Part shown: positions 52,832-61,991 of the stretch, piece after piece
How the letters are laid out: the number at the start of each line of letters is the position of its first letter
Numbering within the stretch: the first letter of the stretch is position 1
Assembly (NCBI GenBank): GCA_030696345.1
Contig: JAUYSK010000016.1
Location: 434,001-498,000 of the forward strand
Direction: 5' to 3'
Length of the DNA: 64,000 nucleotides
Source: Azonexus sp.
GTDB taxonomy: Bacteria > Pseudomonadota > Gammaproteobacteria > Burkholderiales > Rhodocyclaceae
The notes under the pieces: model-generated
Told to the model about the DNA's origin: nothing
Seen by the model: only the letters and a program-made list of their open reading frames with translations
Database searches by the model: none
Position numbers and translations under genes: made by a program

Positions 52832-53623
52832 ATGATCCTCGACAAGCCCGATGAGCCCGGCAAGAAATACGCACTGGCGTTCACTCTCCTGGTGCACGTC
52901 GGGCTGGTTGCCGCGCTCTTTCTGGGTGTGCAGTGGAAACGCAGCCAGCCGCAGGTGATGGAGGTCGAATTGTGGTCGGCCCAGCCAAGCCAGGCAACCT
53001 ATGTTCCGCCGCCACCACCTCCTCCCGAGCCCGTCGTCCAGCCGGAACCGAAGCCGATTCCAAAAGTGGAGCCGAAGCCGGACCCGTTGCCGGCCCACAA
53101 GCCGGATATTGTGGTCAAGGAAGAAAAGAAAAAGCCAGAACCCAAAAAGCCCGAGCCGAAGCCCGAACCGAAAAAAGTCGAGCCGCCCAAGCCGGAGGTC
53201 AAGCCGCCACCGAAATTCGACTTCGACAAGGAACTGGCAAAGGAGACCAATCAGTTGAAGTCTTCGGCCAAGGCCACGGCATCGGCCCAGCATATGGCCA
53301 ATGCCGCTGCGGCCGAGGCGGAGCAACGGGCTTCTTCAAACAAGCGTGGTCTGGCTGACTATGCCAGCAAGATTCGCGGCAAGGTGCGGGGCAATATTGT
53401 CTTGCCGCCCAGTCTTCAGGGCAATCCGGAGGCGATTTTCGCGGTCGATCAGCTACCCTCGGGCGAAGTACTTGACGTCAGACTTAAACGCTCCAGCGGA
53501 AACCCGGCGCTCGATAACGCCATCGAGCGTGCCATCCGAAAATCTTCGCCTTTGCCCAAACCAGATGATCCTGCGATGTTCAGGCGGGATCTGGAAATCA
53601 AATACAAGCCCTTTGAAGAGTAA
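52832..53623 (+). CDS. tolA: Tol-Pal system protein TolA
   Basis: About 263 residues: membrane anchor (ALAFTLLVHVGLVAALFLGV), a Pro/Lys/Glu-rich extended middle (PKPEPKPEPKKVEPPKPEVK), and a C-terminal TonB/TolA domain (FAVDQLPSGEVLDVRLKRSSGNPALDNAIERAI). It bridges the inner membrane to TolB/Pal. The start is the ATG at 52832; a GTG at 52826 directly after tolR is possible. Confidence 0.93.
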   Translation: MILDKPDEPGKKYALAFTLLVHVGLVAALFLGVQWKRSQPQVMEVELWSAQPSQATYVPPPPPPPEPVVQPEPKPIPKVEPKPDPLPAHKPDIVVKEEKKKPEPKKPEPKPEPKKVEPPKPEVKPPPKFDFDKELAKETNQLKSSAKATASAQHMANAAAAEAEQRASSNKRGLADYASKIRGKVRGNIVLPPSLQGNPEAIFAVDQLPSGEVLDVRLKRSSGNPALDNAIERAIRKSSPLPKPDDPAMFRRDLEIKYKPFEE

Positions 53624-53645
53624 AATCGCGCGAAACTTATTGAAA

Positions 53646-54929
53646 ATGAACAACATGCATCGAATTTCCCGCCGCATTTTCCTGTCTTTGGCGCTGTTGA
53701 CCGCAGCAGTCGCCCAGGCACAGCTTTCGATCGAAATTACCGGGGCTGGTGCCAACCGCATTCCGGTGGCGATTGCCGATTTTGTCGGTGATGGCAGCGC
53801 TTCGCGCATTGTCACCTCGACCGTGCGTTCCGATCTGGAACGCAGCGGCCTGTTCAAACTGGTGGATACGACCGGCGTGGCGCTGGATGAAAACTCCCCG
53901 GTCAATCATGCCGACTGGAAGAGCAAGGGTGCCGATGCGCTCGCTGCCGGCAGCCTGGCCCGCAGCCCTGACGGACGCATGGAGGCGCGTTTCCGCATTT
54001 ACGATACGCAAAAAGGCGTGGCGCTCGGCGGTGCGGCCTATGTCACGAGTAATGATCAACTGCGTGCCGCCGGCCATCGTATCGCCGACTACATCTACGA
54101 AAAGCTGACCGGTGAAAAGGGTGTCTTCTCGACCCGCATCGCCTACGTCGTCAAGACCCGTGGCCAGTTCCTGTTGCAGATCGCCGATGCCGATGGTCAG
54201 GGTGCGGCTACCGCGCTGACGTCGACCGAGCCGATCATCTCGCCGGCCTGGTCGCCGGATGGCAGCAAACTGGCTTATGTCTCCTTCGAAAAGAAGAAGC
54301 CCATCGTTTATGTCCATTCGCTGGCCACCGGCCAACGTTACATCGTCGCCAACCTGAAGGGCTCGAACTCCGCGCCGGCTTGGGCGCCGGATGGCCGCAA
54401 GCTGGCTGTGGTGCTCTCCAAGGACGGCAATTCGCAGATCTACACGGTCAATGCCGATGGCAGCGGTGCGCCGCAACGGCTGACCAACTCGGCGGGCATC
54501 GACACCGAGCCGCGTTATTCGGCCGATGGCGGCACGATCTATTTCACCTCCGACCGGGGCGGCAGCCCGCAGATTTACCGGATGGGTGCCGGTGGTGGCG
54601 ACGCCCAGCGCGTCAGCTTCGAAGGAAGCTACAACGTATCGCCGCGACCGTCGGTCGATGGCAAGAGCCTGGCCTTCATCTCCCGCCGCGAAGGTCGTTT
54701 CCAGCTCGCCGTGATGGATCTGGCGAGCCGTCAGGTGCAAGTGCTTACTGACTCGAATAAAGACGAATCTCCCAGTTTTGCCCCCAATAGCCGCATGATC
54801 CTGATCGCCACTGAAATCGGCGGGCGCGGCGTACTATCGGCTGTCTCCAGCGATGGCAGGATCAAACAACGCCTCTCGGTCGCCGCAGGTGATGTACGCG
54901 AACCGGCTTGGGGTCCATTCTTCAAATAA
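53646..54929 (+). CDS. tolB: Tol-Pal system periplasmic protein TolB
   Basis: About 427 residues: signal peptide (ISRRIFLSLALLTAAVAQAQ), an N-terminal domain (ITGAGANRIPVAIADFVGD), and a beta-propeller with repeated SPAWSPDGSKLAYVS, APAWAPDGRKLAVVLS and EPRYSADGGTIYFTSDRGG blades. It binds Pal and TolA in the periplasm. The open frame starts earlier inside tolA; 53646 (MNNMHR) or 53655 is the true start. Confidence 0.96.
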   Translation: MNNMHRISRRIFLSLALLTAAVAQAQLSIEITGAGANRIPVAIADFVGDGSASRIVTSTVRSDLERSGLFKLVDTTGVALDENSPVNHADWKSKGADALAAGSLARSPDGRMEARFRIYDTQKGVALGGAAYVTSNDQLRAAGHRIADYIYEKLTGEKGVFSTRIAYVVKTRGQFLLQIADADGQGAATALTSTEPIISPAWSPDGSKLAYVSFEKKKPIVYVHSLATGQRYIVANLKGSNSAPAWAPDGRKLAVVLSKDGNSQIYTVNADGSGAPQRLTNSAGIDTEPRYSADGGTIYFTSDRGGSPQIYRMGAGGGDAQRVSFEGSYNVSPRPSVDGKSLAFISRREGRFQLAVMDLASRQVQVLTDSNKDESPSFAPNSRMILIATEIGGRGVLSAVSSDGRIKQRLSVAAGDVREPAWGPFFK

Positions 54930-54948
54930 TCTTCCATCGGAGAACCAC

Positions 54949-55494
54949 ATGAAAAAATTACTAATCCCCGCCCTGATTTCTGCCCTGATTCTGGGTTGCA
55001 GCTCGACCCCGATCCCTGACGATAACGGTGGCGCGCCGGTCGAATCCCGCAGCGGCTCAAGCACTGGCGTTACGCCGGTGACGGCTGGCGGCATGGATGC
55101 CAACGGCCTGCCGCGCGAGCTGACCGATCCAAAGAGCAAGCTGGCCCAGCGCAGCATCTACTTCGACCTCGACAAGTACGAAGTCAAGGACGAATACAAG
55201 GATCTGGTTGCTTCCCACGCCAAATATCTGGTCGCCAACAAAGGTTACAAGGTACTGCTGCAGGGCAATACCGACGAGCGCGGCAGCCGCGAATACAACC
55301 TGTCGCTTGGCCAGAAGCGGGCCGATGCCGTCAAGCGTTCGCTGACCCTGCTTGGCGCGCGTGAAGATCAGGTCGAATCAGTCAGCCTTGGCGAAGAAAA
55401 GCCGAAGAATGCCGGCCACGATGAAAGCGCCTGGTCCGAAAACCGTCGCGCCGATATCCTCTACAAGGCTGCTGACGGCCGCGGCGAGTTCTAA
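54949..55494 (+). CDS. pal: Peptidoglycan-associated lipoprotein Pal
   Basis: About 181 residues with a lipobox (ISALILGC, Cys17), an acidic/Ser-rich linker, and an OmpA-like peptidoglycan-binding domain (SIYFDLDKYEVKDEYKDLV; LQGNTDERGSREYNLSLGQKRA). It anchors the outer membrane to the wall and binds TolB. The ATG at 54949 follows ATCGGAGAACCAC. Confidence 0.97.
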   Translation: MKKLLIPALISALILGCSSTPIPDDNGGAPVESRSGSSTGVTPVTAGGMDANGLPRELTDPKSKLAQRSIYFDLDKYEVKDEYKDLVASHAKYLVANKGYKVLLQGNTDERGSREYNLSLGQKRADAVKRSLTLLGAREDQVESVSLGEEKPKNAGHDESAWSENRRADILYKAADGRGEF

Positions 55495-55496
55495 GC

Positions 55497-56237
55497 ATGC
55501 GCCCGGCTCGAATCGCCCTTCTGATTGCCGTTCTGGGTGCCTCATCGGCCCAGGCCGGCATGTTTGACGACGAAGAAGCGCGTCGCCAGGTGACCGATCT
55601 CAGGATCAAGACCGAGGCGCGATTCGACCAGCAAGGCAAGGCCCAGCTGGATCTGTCAGGACAGATCCAGCGTCAGGCGGAAGAAATAGCCCGCCTGCGC
55701 GGCCAGATCGAAACGCTGAATTACGAGCTGGAAACCGCCAAAAAGCGCCAGCAGGATTTTTATATCGATCTTGATACCCGCTTGCGCAAGTTTGAAGGTC
55801 CGGCTACCGGCAGTGCTGCGGTGGACCCGGCTAGCGGGGAAAATCCAAAACCGGCCGGCGATCCGGCTCGTGAGGGGCAGGAATACGAGGCGGCGCTGAA
55901 TCAGTTCAAGGCGGCCAAATACAAGGAAGCCGCTGCTGCCTTCGCTGCTTTCGTGCAGAAATACCCGGACAGTTCGCTGGCGCCCAACGCCCAGTACTGG
56001 CTGGGCAATGCCTGGTACGCCCAGCGCAACTGCAACAAGGCGATCGAGGCGCAAAGCGTTGTCACCACCAAGTACGCTGCCAGCGCCAAGGCGCCAGATG
56101 CCTGGCTGGCCATTGCGACCTGCCAGCAGGAACTGGGCAACCCGACCGGGGTCAAGCGTTCGCTGGAAACGGTGATTGCCAAATACCCCACCTCTCCGGC
56201 CGCCGATACCGCCCAGCAGCGCCTGAAGAAGAAGTAA
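55497..56237 (+). CDS. cpoB: Cell division coordinator CpoB (YbgF)
   Basis: A 246-residue periplasmic protein: signal peptide (IALLIAVLGASSAQA), an N-terminal coiled coil (QIQRQAEEIARLRGQIETLNYELETAKK) and C-terminal TPRs (YEAALNQFKAAKYKEAAAAF; NAQYWLGNAWYAQRNCNKAI). It coordinates Tol-Pal with septal wall synthesis in known systems. It begins two bases after pal. Confidence 0.95.
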   Translation: MRPARIALLIAVLGASSAQAGMFDDEEARRQVTDLRIKTEARFDQQGKAQLDLSGQIQRQAEEIARLRGQIETLNYELETAKKRQQDFYIDLDTRLRKFEGPATGSAAVDPASGENPKPAGDPAREGQEYEAALNQFKAAKYKEAAAAFAAFVQKYPDSSLAPNAQYWLGNAWYAQRNCNKAIEAQSVVTTKYAASAKAPDAWLAIATCQQELGNPTGVKRSLETVIAKYPTSPAADTAQQRLKKK

Positions 56238-56876
56238 TTGGCTTTACGCATCACGGAAATTTTCTTTTCCCTGCAGGGAGAAGCCTCGCGCGCCGGCCTG
56301 CCGACGGTCTTTGTCCGGCTGGCCGGCTGCCCATTGCGCTGCGTCTGGTGTGACACGACGCACAGTTTTACCGGCGGCGAACCAGCGACCATAGCTTCGG
56401 TGCTGGCGGAAGTGGCCAAGTATCCGGCCCGTCAGGTTTGCGTTACCGGTGGCGAGCCGCTGTCGCAGAAGGAATGCCTACCCTTGCTAAGCGCCTTGTG
56501 TGACGCGGGTTACGACGTTTCGCTCGAAACCTCGGGGGCGCTGGACATTGCTGCGGTGGACCCGCGTGTTTCGCGAATAATGGATCTCAAGGCGCCGGAT
56601 TCCGGCGAATCGGCAAAAAATCGCTGGGAAAACCTGCCAGCCCTGAATCGGCGTGATGAAATCAAGATCGTCATTGCATCGCGGCTGGACTACGAATGGG
56701 CGCGCGAAATGTTGCGCCAGCATCGGCTGGACGAATTGTGCCCGGTACTGTTTTCCCCGGCTCAGGGGTTGGTCGAACCGACCGCGCTGGCCGAGTGGAT
56801 TCTCGAAGATGGCCTGAACGTGCGCTTTCAGATGCAGTTGCACAAACTGCTTTGGGGTAACATGATCGGAAAATAA
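56238..56876 (+). CDS. queE: 7-carboxy-7-deazaguanine synthase QueE
   Basis: A 212-residue radical-SAM enzyme of queuosine/7-deazaguanine synthesis. The cluster-binding cysteines are C31, C35 and C38 in LAGCPLRCVWCDTTHSFTGG, preceded by EIFFSLQGEASRAGLPTVFVRL. The frame starts at TTG directly after the cpoB stop; no ATG is available near the family N-terminus. queC and queD are not adjacent. Confidence 0.94.
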   Translation: MALRITEIFFSLQGEASRAGLPTVFVRLAGCPLRCVWCDTTHSFTGGEPATIASVLAEVAKYPARQVCVTGGEPLSQKECLPLLSALCDAGYDVSLETSGALDIAAVDPRVSRIMDLKAPDSGESAKNRWENLPALNRRDEIKIVIASRLDYEWAREMLRQHRLDELCPVLFSPAQGLVEPTALAEWILEDGLNVRFQMQLHKLLWGNMIGK

Positions 56877-56889
56877 CGGAGAGACAACG

Positions 56890-57252
56890 ATGACCAGCAA
56901 TCGCCGCCAGTTTTCACGTATTTCATTTCAGACCCAGGCGCGCCTTTTCCTCCCGAATGGCGAGTTTGCTGTCGAGCTTGTCGATCTCTCACTCAAAGGT
57001 GCCCTGATTTGCCCGATTGGTGATCTGTTCGTCACCGTCGGCAGCAACTGCACCCTGAAGTTTCGCCTCAACGACAGCGAAACGAGCATCCGCATGGAAT
57101 GCACCATCGTCCATCATCAGGGCAGTTACTTCGGACTGGCCTGTCGCGAGATCGATCTCGACAGCGTGACCCACCTGCGACGTCTGGTCGCCCTCAATCT
57201 CGGTGACGAAGCATTGCTTGAACGCGAACTCAGCCTTTTGACCGGGCCGTAA
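56890..57252 (+). CDS. PilZ-domain protein
   Basis: A 120-residue single PilZ domain. It has NRRQFSRISFQTQARLF near the start (RxxxR type cyclic-di-GMP contact) and ELVDLSLKGALI matching the D/NxSxxG motif. Likely a small cyclic-di-GMP effector; neighbours include a cyclase/phosphodiesterase at 57413. The ribosome site is GGAGAGACAACG. Confidence 0.92.
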   Translation: MTSNRRQFSRISFQTQARLFLPNGEFAVELVDLSLKGALICPIGDLFVTVGSNCTLKFRLNDSETSIRMECTIVHHQGSYFGLACREIDLDSVTHLRRLVALNLGDEALLERELSLLTGP

Positions 57253-57332
57253 GCGCTTTGTAAGTGGGTTCTGTCACAATGTGACGAATAAGTCTGTGCT
57301 TCTTCATCTGGAAAGACTACCTTGGGAGGGGT

Positions 57333-57416
57333 ATGTCTAATCATGATTTTCGTGGTCTCGAAGGCTTGCCGCGTCTTGAGCGAATTGCTCGGCGTGTCGC
57401 CCAAATATTGCCATGA
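57333..57416 (+). CDS. 27-residue ORF coupled to the GGDEF-EAL gene
   Basis: MSNHDFRGLEGLPRLERIAR followed by seven residues. GGGAGGGGT directly precedes the ATG, and the stop overlaps the start of the next gene as ATGA. The arrangement suggests translational coupling. No homology is recognised. Confidence 0.45.
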   Translation: MSNHDFRGLEGLPRLERIARRVAQILP

Positions 57417-59575
57417 CCAAGGATAAACCTGCCGCCCCGGTGTGCTGTTCAAACCAAATAGTCGTTGGCTCGGATACCTCGTTGCCGGAGATTTGCCAGA
57501 TCCAGCATGCAATTCTTGAAAATGCCGGTCATGCAATCATCGCTACCGACCGCGACGGCACCATTCTTTACTTCAATCGGGCGGCCCAGAGATTGCTCGG
57601 GTACAGCTGGCATGAAGTTGTTGGTCGAGCCAGTCCGGCGCTGTTCCATGCGCCGGAAGAAGTGATTGCTCGGGCGCGGGTGCTGTCAGCCGAACTGCAT
57701 CGTGAAATCAAGCCAGGATTTGAAACCTTTGTTGCAAGGCTGGATAGCGAAGGTCTCGATGAAAATGACTGGACTTACGTTCGCAAGGACGGTTCCCGAT
57801 TTCCCGTCAGGCTCGCCATTACCGCCGTGAACGATACTCAAGGAGAATTGCTGGGTTATCTCGGTATCGCCTCCGATATCAGCCTGCGTCGGCAAATGGA
57901 GCAGGAGTTGCGCATTACCGCAACGGCATTCGAGTCGCAGGCAGCCATCATGGTGACGGATGTCGAGCAGCGCATCCTGCGAGTCAATCCTGCCTTTACC
58001 AAGCTGACCGGTTACTCGGCGCAGGAAGCGGTTGGCCAGAAGCCCAGCCTGCTCAAGTCCGGCCGCCAGGATGCGACGTTTTACCGGCGCATGTGGGGGG
58101 CCTTGCAACGCTCCGGCCATTGGCAAGGCGAAATCTGGAATCGTCGCAAGAGTGGCGAGATTTACCCGGAATGGCTGACGATCAGCGCCATCCACGATGA
58201 GCAGGATAGATTGACCCACTACGTCAGCACCTTCTCCGACATCAGCAATCTGAAGGTGGCCGAATCGGAGATTCACAATCTGGCCTTCTACGATCCGCTG
58301 ACCGCCCTGCCCAATCGTCGTCTTTTGCTCAATCGGCTCGACAAGGCAAGGCAGGCCGGAAAACGCAATGCCCAGTACGGCGCCTTGCTGATGATCGACC
58401 TGGACAATTTCAAGACCCTGAATGACACGCTAGGCCACGATATTGGTGACCACATGCTGGTCGAGGTGGCCAACCGGCTGCGGCGCTGTATGCGTGAAGG
58501 CGATACCGCAGCGCGCCAGGGCGGCGACGACTTTGTCGTGATGCTGGAGGAACTCGGCAACGAGGCAGCCGCGGCGGCGGTTCAGACTGAAACGATGGCC
58601 GAGAAGATTCGTCACGAACTAGCCCTGCCCTATCGGCTGAAGGGTGCCACCGAGCATTTTCGCTCGGCGAGCATCGGTATCAGCATCTTCTGCGGGCAGG
58701 ACAAGACGACCGAAGAGTTGGTCAGGCAGGCTGATATCGCCTTGTACAAGGCCAAGGAAGCGGGACGAAACGCCATTCGCTTTTTTGACAACGAGATGCA
58801 GATCGCCCTGGATCGGCGTGCCACGCTGGAGGCCGGGCTGCGCAATGCGCTGTTGCGCAACGAGTTTCTGCTTTACGTGCAACCGCAGGTCGATTCGGCT
58901 TGTCGGCTGGTTGGTGCCGAAGCTCTGATTCGCTGGCAGCCCCCAAGGCAGGCCCTGGTGGCCCCCGACGCATTCATTCCGCTGGCCGAGGAGACTGGTT
59001 TGATCGTACCGATCGGCCTCTGGGTTCTCGATACGGCCTGTGCCCGGTTGCGGCACTGGGCCGACGATCCGCGAACCCGTGACCTCTACCTGTCGGTCAA
59101 TGTCAGCGCCTGTCAGTTCCGCCAGGCCGATTTTGTCGAACAGGTAAGCGCTGCTCTCATCCGGCATGGTGTCGCGCAAGGGCGCCTGAAGATTGAACTG
59201 ACCGAAAGCCTGCTGCTCGAAAACGTCGCCGATGTGGTCGCCAAGATGCAGGCATTGCGGACGCTGGGTGTTTGTTTTTCGCTTGACGATTTTGGTACGG
59301 GCTACGCCTCGCTGTCTTACCTGAAGCGCTTTCCCTTCGAACAACTGAAGGTCGATCGTTCTTTCATCCGCGACATCCTGACCGACGCTGATGATGCGGC
59401 CATCGTCAGCGCCATTGTCGCCATGGGCAATGCGCTACGCCTGAGTGTCGTGGCCGAAGGCGTCGAGGAAGAGGGGCAGCATGCTTTCCTGGTTGAGCAT
59501 GGCTGCCAGCTTTTCCAGGGCTATCTGTTTGGCCGGCCAGTACCGTTCCCGGATTTTGAACAAAGCCTGGGTTAG
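57413..59575 (+). CDS. PAS-PAS-GGDEF-EAL cyclic-di-GMP turnover protein
   Basis: A 720-residue cytoplasmic protein without membrane helices. PAS 1 spans about 30-155 (ENAGHAIIATDRDGTILYFN). PAS 2 spans about 165-285 (AAIMVTDVEQRILRVNPAF, with WGALQRSGHWQGEIWNRRKSGE). GGDEF spans about 295-450, with a GGDDF active-site variant (ARQGGDDFVVMLEE). EAL spans about 465-715, with EALIRW, NVSACQF and DDFGTGYASLSYLKRFP. Both catalytic domains look usable, so net activity cannot be read from sequence. Confidence 0.93.
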   Translation: MTKDKPAAPVCCSNQIVVGSDTSLPEICQIQHAILENAGHAIIATDRDGTILYFNRAAQRLLGYSWHEVVGRASPALFHAPEEVIARARVLSAELHREIKPGFETFVARLDSEGLDENDWTYVRKDGSRFPVRLAITAVNDTQGELLGYLGIASDISLRRQMEQELRITATAFESQAAIMVTDVEQRILRVNPAFTKLTGYSAQEAVGQKPSLLKSGRQDATFYRRMWGALQRSGHWQGEIWNRRKSGEIYPEWLTISAIHDEQDRLTHYVSTFSDISNLKVAESEIHNLAFYDPLTALPNRRLLLNRLDKARQAGKRNAQYGALLMIDLDNFKTLNDTLGHDIGDHMLVEVANRLRRCMREGDTAARQGGDDFVVMLEELGNEAAAAAVQTETMAEKIRHELALPYRLKGATEHFRSASIGISIFCGQDKTTEELVRQADIALYKAKEAGRNAIRFFDNEMQIALDRRATLEAGLRNALLRNEFLLYVQPQVDSACRLVGAEALIRWQPPRQALVAPDAFIPLAEETGLIVPIGLWVLDTACARLRHWADDPRTRDLYLSVNVSACQFRQADFVEQVSAALIRHGVAQGRLKIELTESLLLENVADVVAKMQALRTLGVCFSLDDFGTGYASLSYLKRFPFEQLKVDRSFIRDILTDADDAAIVSAIVAMGNALRLSVVAEGVEEEGQHAFLVEHGCQLFQGYLFGRPVPFPDFEQSLG

Positions 59576-59588
59576 CGGCGCAGCCGGC

Positions 59589-60299
59589 TTAAATGCCCAG
59601 ATAGCGATGCCAGATGCCGTGATCGGCATCGAGTTCATGCGAAGAACCCTGCCAGACCACTTGGCCACGTTCGATGATGGTGTGGCGGTCGGCCAGACCG
59701 ATCAGTTTTTCAACATATTTGTCGACCACCAGAATGCTCTGCCCGGCACTGCGCAGGCGGGCCAGACAAGCCCATATTTCTTCGCGGATCAGCGGGGCGA
59801 GGCCTTCAGTGGCTTCGTCAAGAATGAGCAGGCGCGGGTTGGTGACCAATGCCCGGCCAATCGCCAGCATCTGCTGTTCGCCGCCTGACAGCTGGTTGCC
59901 GAGATTTTTCGAACGTTCCAGCAGGCGCGGGAAAAGTTCGTAAACCCGGGATGGCGTCCATGGCTCGGCGAGGCCGCGCCGGTTGGCGAAAAAGGCCACC
60001 AGATGCTCGTCGACCGTAAGATTGGGAAAACATTGCCGCCCTTCCGGCACCAGTGCGATGCCGGCGCGGCCGATGCGGTCCGGCCGCCAGCCATCGATGC
60101 GTTCGCCGGCAAAGCGGATGCTGCCGCCCTTGATCGCCTGCAAACCGCAGATGGCGCGCAAGGTTGTCGTTTTGCCCATGCCATTCCGACCGAGTAGCGT
60201 CGCTGCTTCGCTTTCGTGCATCGCCAGGTCAAGGCCGAACAACACCTGACTCGGCCCATAGGCAACTTCGAGGCCGCTGACTTCAAGCAAGGCGCTCAC
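59589..60299 (-). CDS. livF: HAAT-family ABC transporter ATP-binding protein (LivF type), second importer
   Basis: A 236-residue ATPase: LLGRNGMGKTTTLRAICG, signature LSGGEQQMLAIGRALV, LLILDEATEGLAPLI and LVVDKYVEKLIGLADR. The Walker B region has DEATEG in place of the more common DEPSEG. Its start overlaps the LivG stop by four bases. Confidence 0.93.
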   Translation of the reverse strand: MSALLEVSGLEVAYGPSQVLFGLDLAMHESEAATLLGRNGMGKTTTLRAICGLQAIKGGSIRFAGERIDGWRPDRIGRAGIALVPEGRQCFPNLTVDEHLVAFFANRRGLAEPWTPSRVYELFPRLLERSKNLGNQLSGGEQQMLAIGRALVTNPRLLILDEATEGLAPLIREEIWACLARLRSAGQSILVVDKYVEKLIGLADRHTIIERGQVVWQGSSHELDADHGIWHRYLGI

Positions 60300-61051
60300 A
60301 GGTGATCCCCCAGATAGGCGCGGCGCACTTCCGGGTCGGCTCGCACTTCGTCGGGTGTGCCGGTGCAGATCAGGCAGCCGTTGACCAGCACCGAGACGCG
60401 GTCGGCCAGCCGGAAGACGGCATTCATGTCGTGCTCGACCAGCAGAATGGTGACATGGCGAGCCAGATGCTCGATCAGTTCAACCATGCGTGCCGATTCT
60501 TCCGGGCCGGCGCCAGCCATTGGTTCGTCAAGGAGCAGCATTTTTGGCCGGGTCGCCAGTGCCATGGCCAGTTCCAGTGCCCGTTGTTCGCCATGAGCCA
60601 GGTTGCCGGCAAGGCTTTCGGCACGCCAGGCCAGTCCAACCTGATTGAGAAAATCATGCGCTTCATCGAATAGCCGTTGTTCGTTGCGGGCGGGTTTCCA
60701 GAAGCGAAAACTGCTGCCGGCATCCGCCCTGCCCTGCACCGCCAGCGCGACGTTATCGAGCGCCGAAAGGCCGAGGAAAACGTTGGTGATCTGATACGAG
60801 CGAGCCATACCGGCCGCAACGCGCTGGTGCATGGAGAGGGCCGTGACGTCAGCACCTGAGAAATGCACGCTGCCTGAATCCGGTTGCAGGGCGCCGGAAA
60901 CATGGTGGATGAAGGTGGTCTTGCCTGCCCCGTTCGGGCCAATCAAAGCATGCACCTCGCCCGCCTCGACGCTGAAATTTACGCCCTGCAGGGCGTCCAC
61001 CGCAGCAAAGCGCCGCGACAGGCTACGGACCTCCAAGAGTGCCTCAGCCAT
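60296..61051 (-). CDS. livG: HAAT-family ABC transporter ATP-binding protein (LivG type), second importer
   Basis: About 251 residues: GPNGAGKTTFIHHVSGAL, the LivG-type AHGEQRALELAMALAT signature, MLLLDEPMAGAGPEESARM and LLVEHDMNAVFRLADR. The open frame continues upstream inside LivM; the ATG at 61051 is used because family homology begins there. Confidence 0.93.
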   Translation of the reverse strand: MAEALLEVRSLSRRFAAVDALQGVNFSVEAGEVHALIGPNGAGKTTFIHHVSGALQPDSGSVHFSGADVTALSMHQRVAAGMARSYQITNVFLGLSALDNVALAVQGRADAGSSFRFWKPARNEQRLFDEAHDFLNQVGLAWRAESLAGNLAHGEQRALELAMALATRPKMLLLDEPMAGAGPEESARMVELIEHLARHVTILLVEHDMNAVFRLADRVSVLVNGCLICTGTPDEVRADPEVRRAYLGDHL

Positions 61052-61991
61052 GCCGTTTTCCGAACAGCGCGGCGACACCCTTGGGTGCGAACAGTACGAT
61101 ACCGAGCAAGAGCAGGCCAAGGGCGATATGCCAGTGCAAGGTAAATCCGGCCAGCACTTCCTCCAGGCAGAGCAATACCAGCGCGCCGACCACGCCACCA
61201 TACAAATAGCCGACGCCACCGATGATGACCATGACCAGCAGCGTGCCGGATTGCGTCCATTGCAGCAGGTTGGGGCTGGCCAGGCCAGTCAGGTTGGCCA
61301 GCAGGGCACCGGCCAGTCCGGCCAGTGCGCCGCCGAGGGCGAAGCAGATCAGGCGATAGCGAAAGACCGGATAGCCAAGTGCTTCCATCCGCGTCTCGTT
61401 TTCTCGAATGGCCTGAATGACCCGGCCGAAGCGGGCATCGGCCAGCCGGCCAAGGAAAACGATGCTCAGCGCCAGGCAAGCGAGGGCGACGAAATACAGC
61501 GCACTGTCGCTGCTCAGGCTGAACCCGCCCAACGTCATTCGGCTGGCGAGCGACAGACCATCGTCACCGCCCCAGACGCGGGCCGAAATGAACAGGTAGT
61601 AGGCCATCTGGGCAAAGGCCAGCGTGATCATGATGAAATAGACGCCACGCGTGCGCAGGCTGATCGCCCCGACAACCAGCGCGAACAGGCCGGCGGCGAG
61701 CATGGCCAAGGGAAAGGCGAGTAACGCATCGCCAATGCCGCTGTTCAGGCAGGTCGCTGCCGCATAGGCGCCGACGCCGAAAAAGGCAGCATGGCCGAGC
61801 GAGAACATGCCGCCGAAACCAAGTACCAGATTCAGGCTGGAGGCGGCCAGCGCAAAGATCAGCACGCGGGTGGCGAAGCCGATGTAGAACTCTTGGCCGA
61901 AGGCGGTCAGTACCGAGGGCAGGGCCAGCATGGCCAGCAGCACCGCGATGGCGACTGGTTTCTGATAGGGGGCGGGGCGGTAGAAAGCCAT
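61044..61991 (-). CDS. livM: HAAT-family ABC permease (LivM type), second importer
   Basis: A 315-residue permease with about nine helices. The characteristic GFGGMFSLGHAAFFGVGAYAA, FGRVIQAIRENETRMEALGYP and VVIIGGVGYLYGGVVGALVL blocks are visible. It overlaps LivH by one base (TGATG) and LivG by eight bases. Confidence 0.93.
   Translation of the reverse strand: MAFYRPAPYQKPVAIAVLLAMLALPSVLTAFGQEFYIGFATRVLIFALAASSLNLVLGFGGMFSLGHAAFFGVGAYAAATCLNSGIGDALLAFPLAMLAAGLFALVVGAISLRTRGVYFIMITLAFAQMAYYLFISARVWGGDDGLSLASRMTLGGFSLSSDSALYFVALACLALSIVFLGRLADARFGRVIQAIRENETRMEALGYPVFRYRLICFALGGALAGLAGALLANLTGLASPNLLQWTQSGTLLVMVIIGGVGYLYGGVVGALVLLCLEEVLAGFTLHWHIALGLLLLGIVLFAPKGVAALFGKRHG

Noticed and set aside
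53637..54740. 367-codon open frame on the minus strand
   Set aside because: Antisense to tolB, whose propeller repeats and operon position are unambiguous.
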